DNA of 64,000 nt from Asanoa ishikariensis (lineage in GTDB: Bacteria; Actinomycetota; Actinomycetes; Mycobacteriales; Micromonosporaceae). The position numbers were made by a program, and so were the translations under genes. How positions within the stretch are numbered: position 1 is the stretch's first letter; every line of letters starts with the position of its first letter. The stretch is taken from the NCBI RefSeq assembly GCF_900107455.1, contig NZ_FNQB01000001.1, positions 806,001 through 870,000 on the forward strand, in the 5' to 3' direction. Below the pieces are notes generated by a model. It did not search any database, was not told the DNA's origin, and worked only from the letters and a program-made list of their open reading frames with translations. This document shows positions 63,866-64,000 of the stretch, piece after piece.

Positions 63866-64000
63866 CTACTCGTCCCCTCGCACCTCGAAGACGATCGCCT
63901 GTTCTGGGCGTAGGCGGGGCACCTGGAAGCCGATCGTGGACAGGGCACGGCCCGTCGTGATGAAACCGTCGTCGGGTAGCTCGGCGTCGGCTCCCCAGCA
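63866..64000 (-). CDS. C-terminal end of an unidentified enzyme (cut by window edge)
   Basis: 44 codons to the TAG at 63866 with strongly G/C third positions, so it is coding. The sequence ends STIGFQVPRLRPEQAIVFEVRGDE, which resembles the closing beta-sandwich of glycoside hydrolases (PEQA-V-F-V). Too little is present for a firm call. The 233 bp between it and the operon start hold no gene. Confidence 0.5.
   Translation of the reverse strand, partial: CWGADAELPDDGFITTGRALSTIGFQVPRLRPEQAIVFEVRGDE

Noticed and set aside
63658-63948. A 96-aa minus-strand frame near the right edge
   Set aside because: It overlaps the real C-terminal coding frame ending at 63866 in a different phase and has mixed third positions.

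Overview
The window is very GC-rich and carries GTG/TTG starts, many 4-bp gene overlaps and actinobacterial families (SepH, maltokinase/TreS, an IdeR-type iron box, an ECF42 sigma factor, an EgtA-like ligase). It reads as an actinomycete chromosome. The serC, citrate synthase and pdxH neighbourhood and the general gene style suggest Micromonosporaceae, but that is inference. No rRNA, tRNA, CRISPR array, transposase or integrase was seen.

Layout. 1-11.2 kb: core and metabolic genes, namely SepH (cut by the left edge), serC, citA, pdxH, an MFS exporter, an aldose epimerase, a nitroreductase, a small Srx/ParB-like protein, an acyl-CoA dehydrogenase, DUF4230, PspC and L-serine dehydratase. 11.4-23.2 kb: a cell-wall glycopolymer locus with a TagG/TagH-type exporter, a two-domain CDP-alcohol phosphotransferase, a GT2-TagF fusion, three further glycosyltransferase-type proteins and a lipid kinase. 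23.2-26 kb: an EgtA-type ligase, then a cyclic-di-AMP riboswitch leading a secreted coiled-coil cell-wall protein. 26-37 kb: alpha-glucan and trehalose metabolism (GH65 phosphorylase with beta-phosphoglucomutase, an MsmK-type ATPase, TreS with maltokinase), interrupted by a leaderless DUF3224-MarR pair. 37-44 kb: a RecF-like ATPase, a PEBP protein, a DinB2-type polymerase, ECF42, PrsW and an iron-box-controlled DUF2470 protein. 44-58 kb: an HtrA-like protease and two NarL-type two-component systems. The second of these faces an FtsX-type ABC exporter. The same stretch holds a TetR-controlled oxidoreductase and a GbsR/MarR-controlled ABC drug exporter.

58.2-64 kb looks like an island with lower GC and less biased codons. 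It holds a Nudix hydrolase, a GNAT enzyme and a sugar epimerase with a leaderless-type promoter. Facing the epimerase is a tightly overlapping four-gene operon: a membrane-anchored Rossmann-like protein of unknown family, a PP2C-like phosphatase, a polysaccharide deacetylase-like protein and a polyprenol-type glycosyltransferase. This operon is the best candidate for an undescribed system. The window ends inside another gene.

Regulatory DNA is unusually readable. An IdeR box lies inside a sigma-70-type spacer. A MarR palindrome fills another -35/-10 spacer next to a leaderless start. Two matching TetR palindromes flank a divergent promoter, and a perfect GbsR/MarR palindrome overlaps a -35. 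Several perfect terminator hairpins sit between convergent genes.
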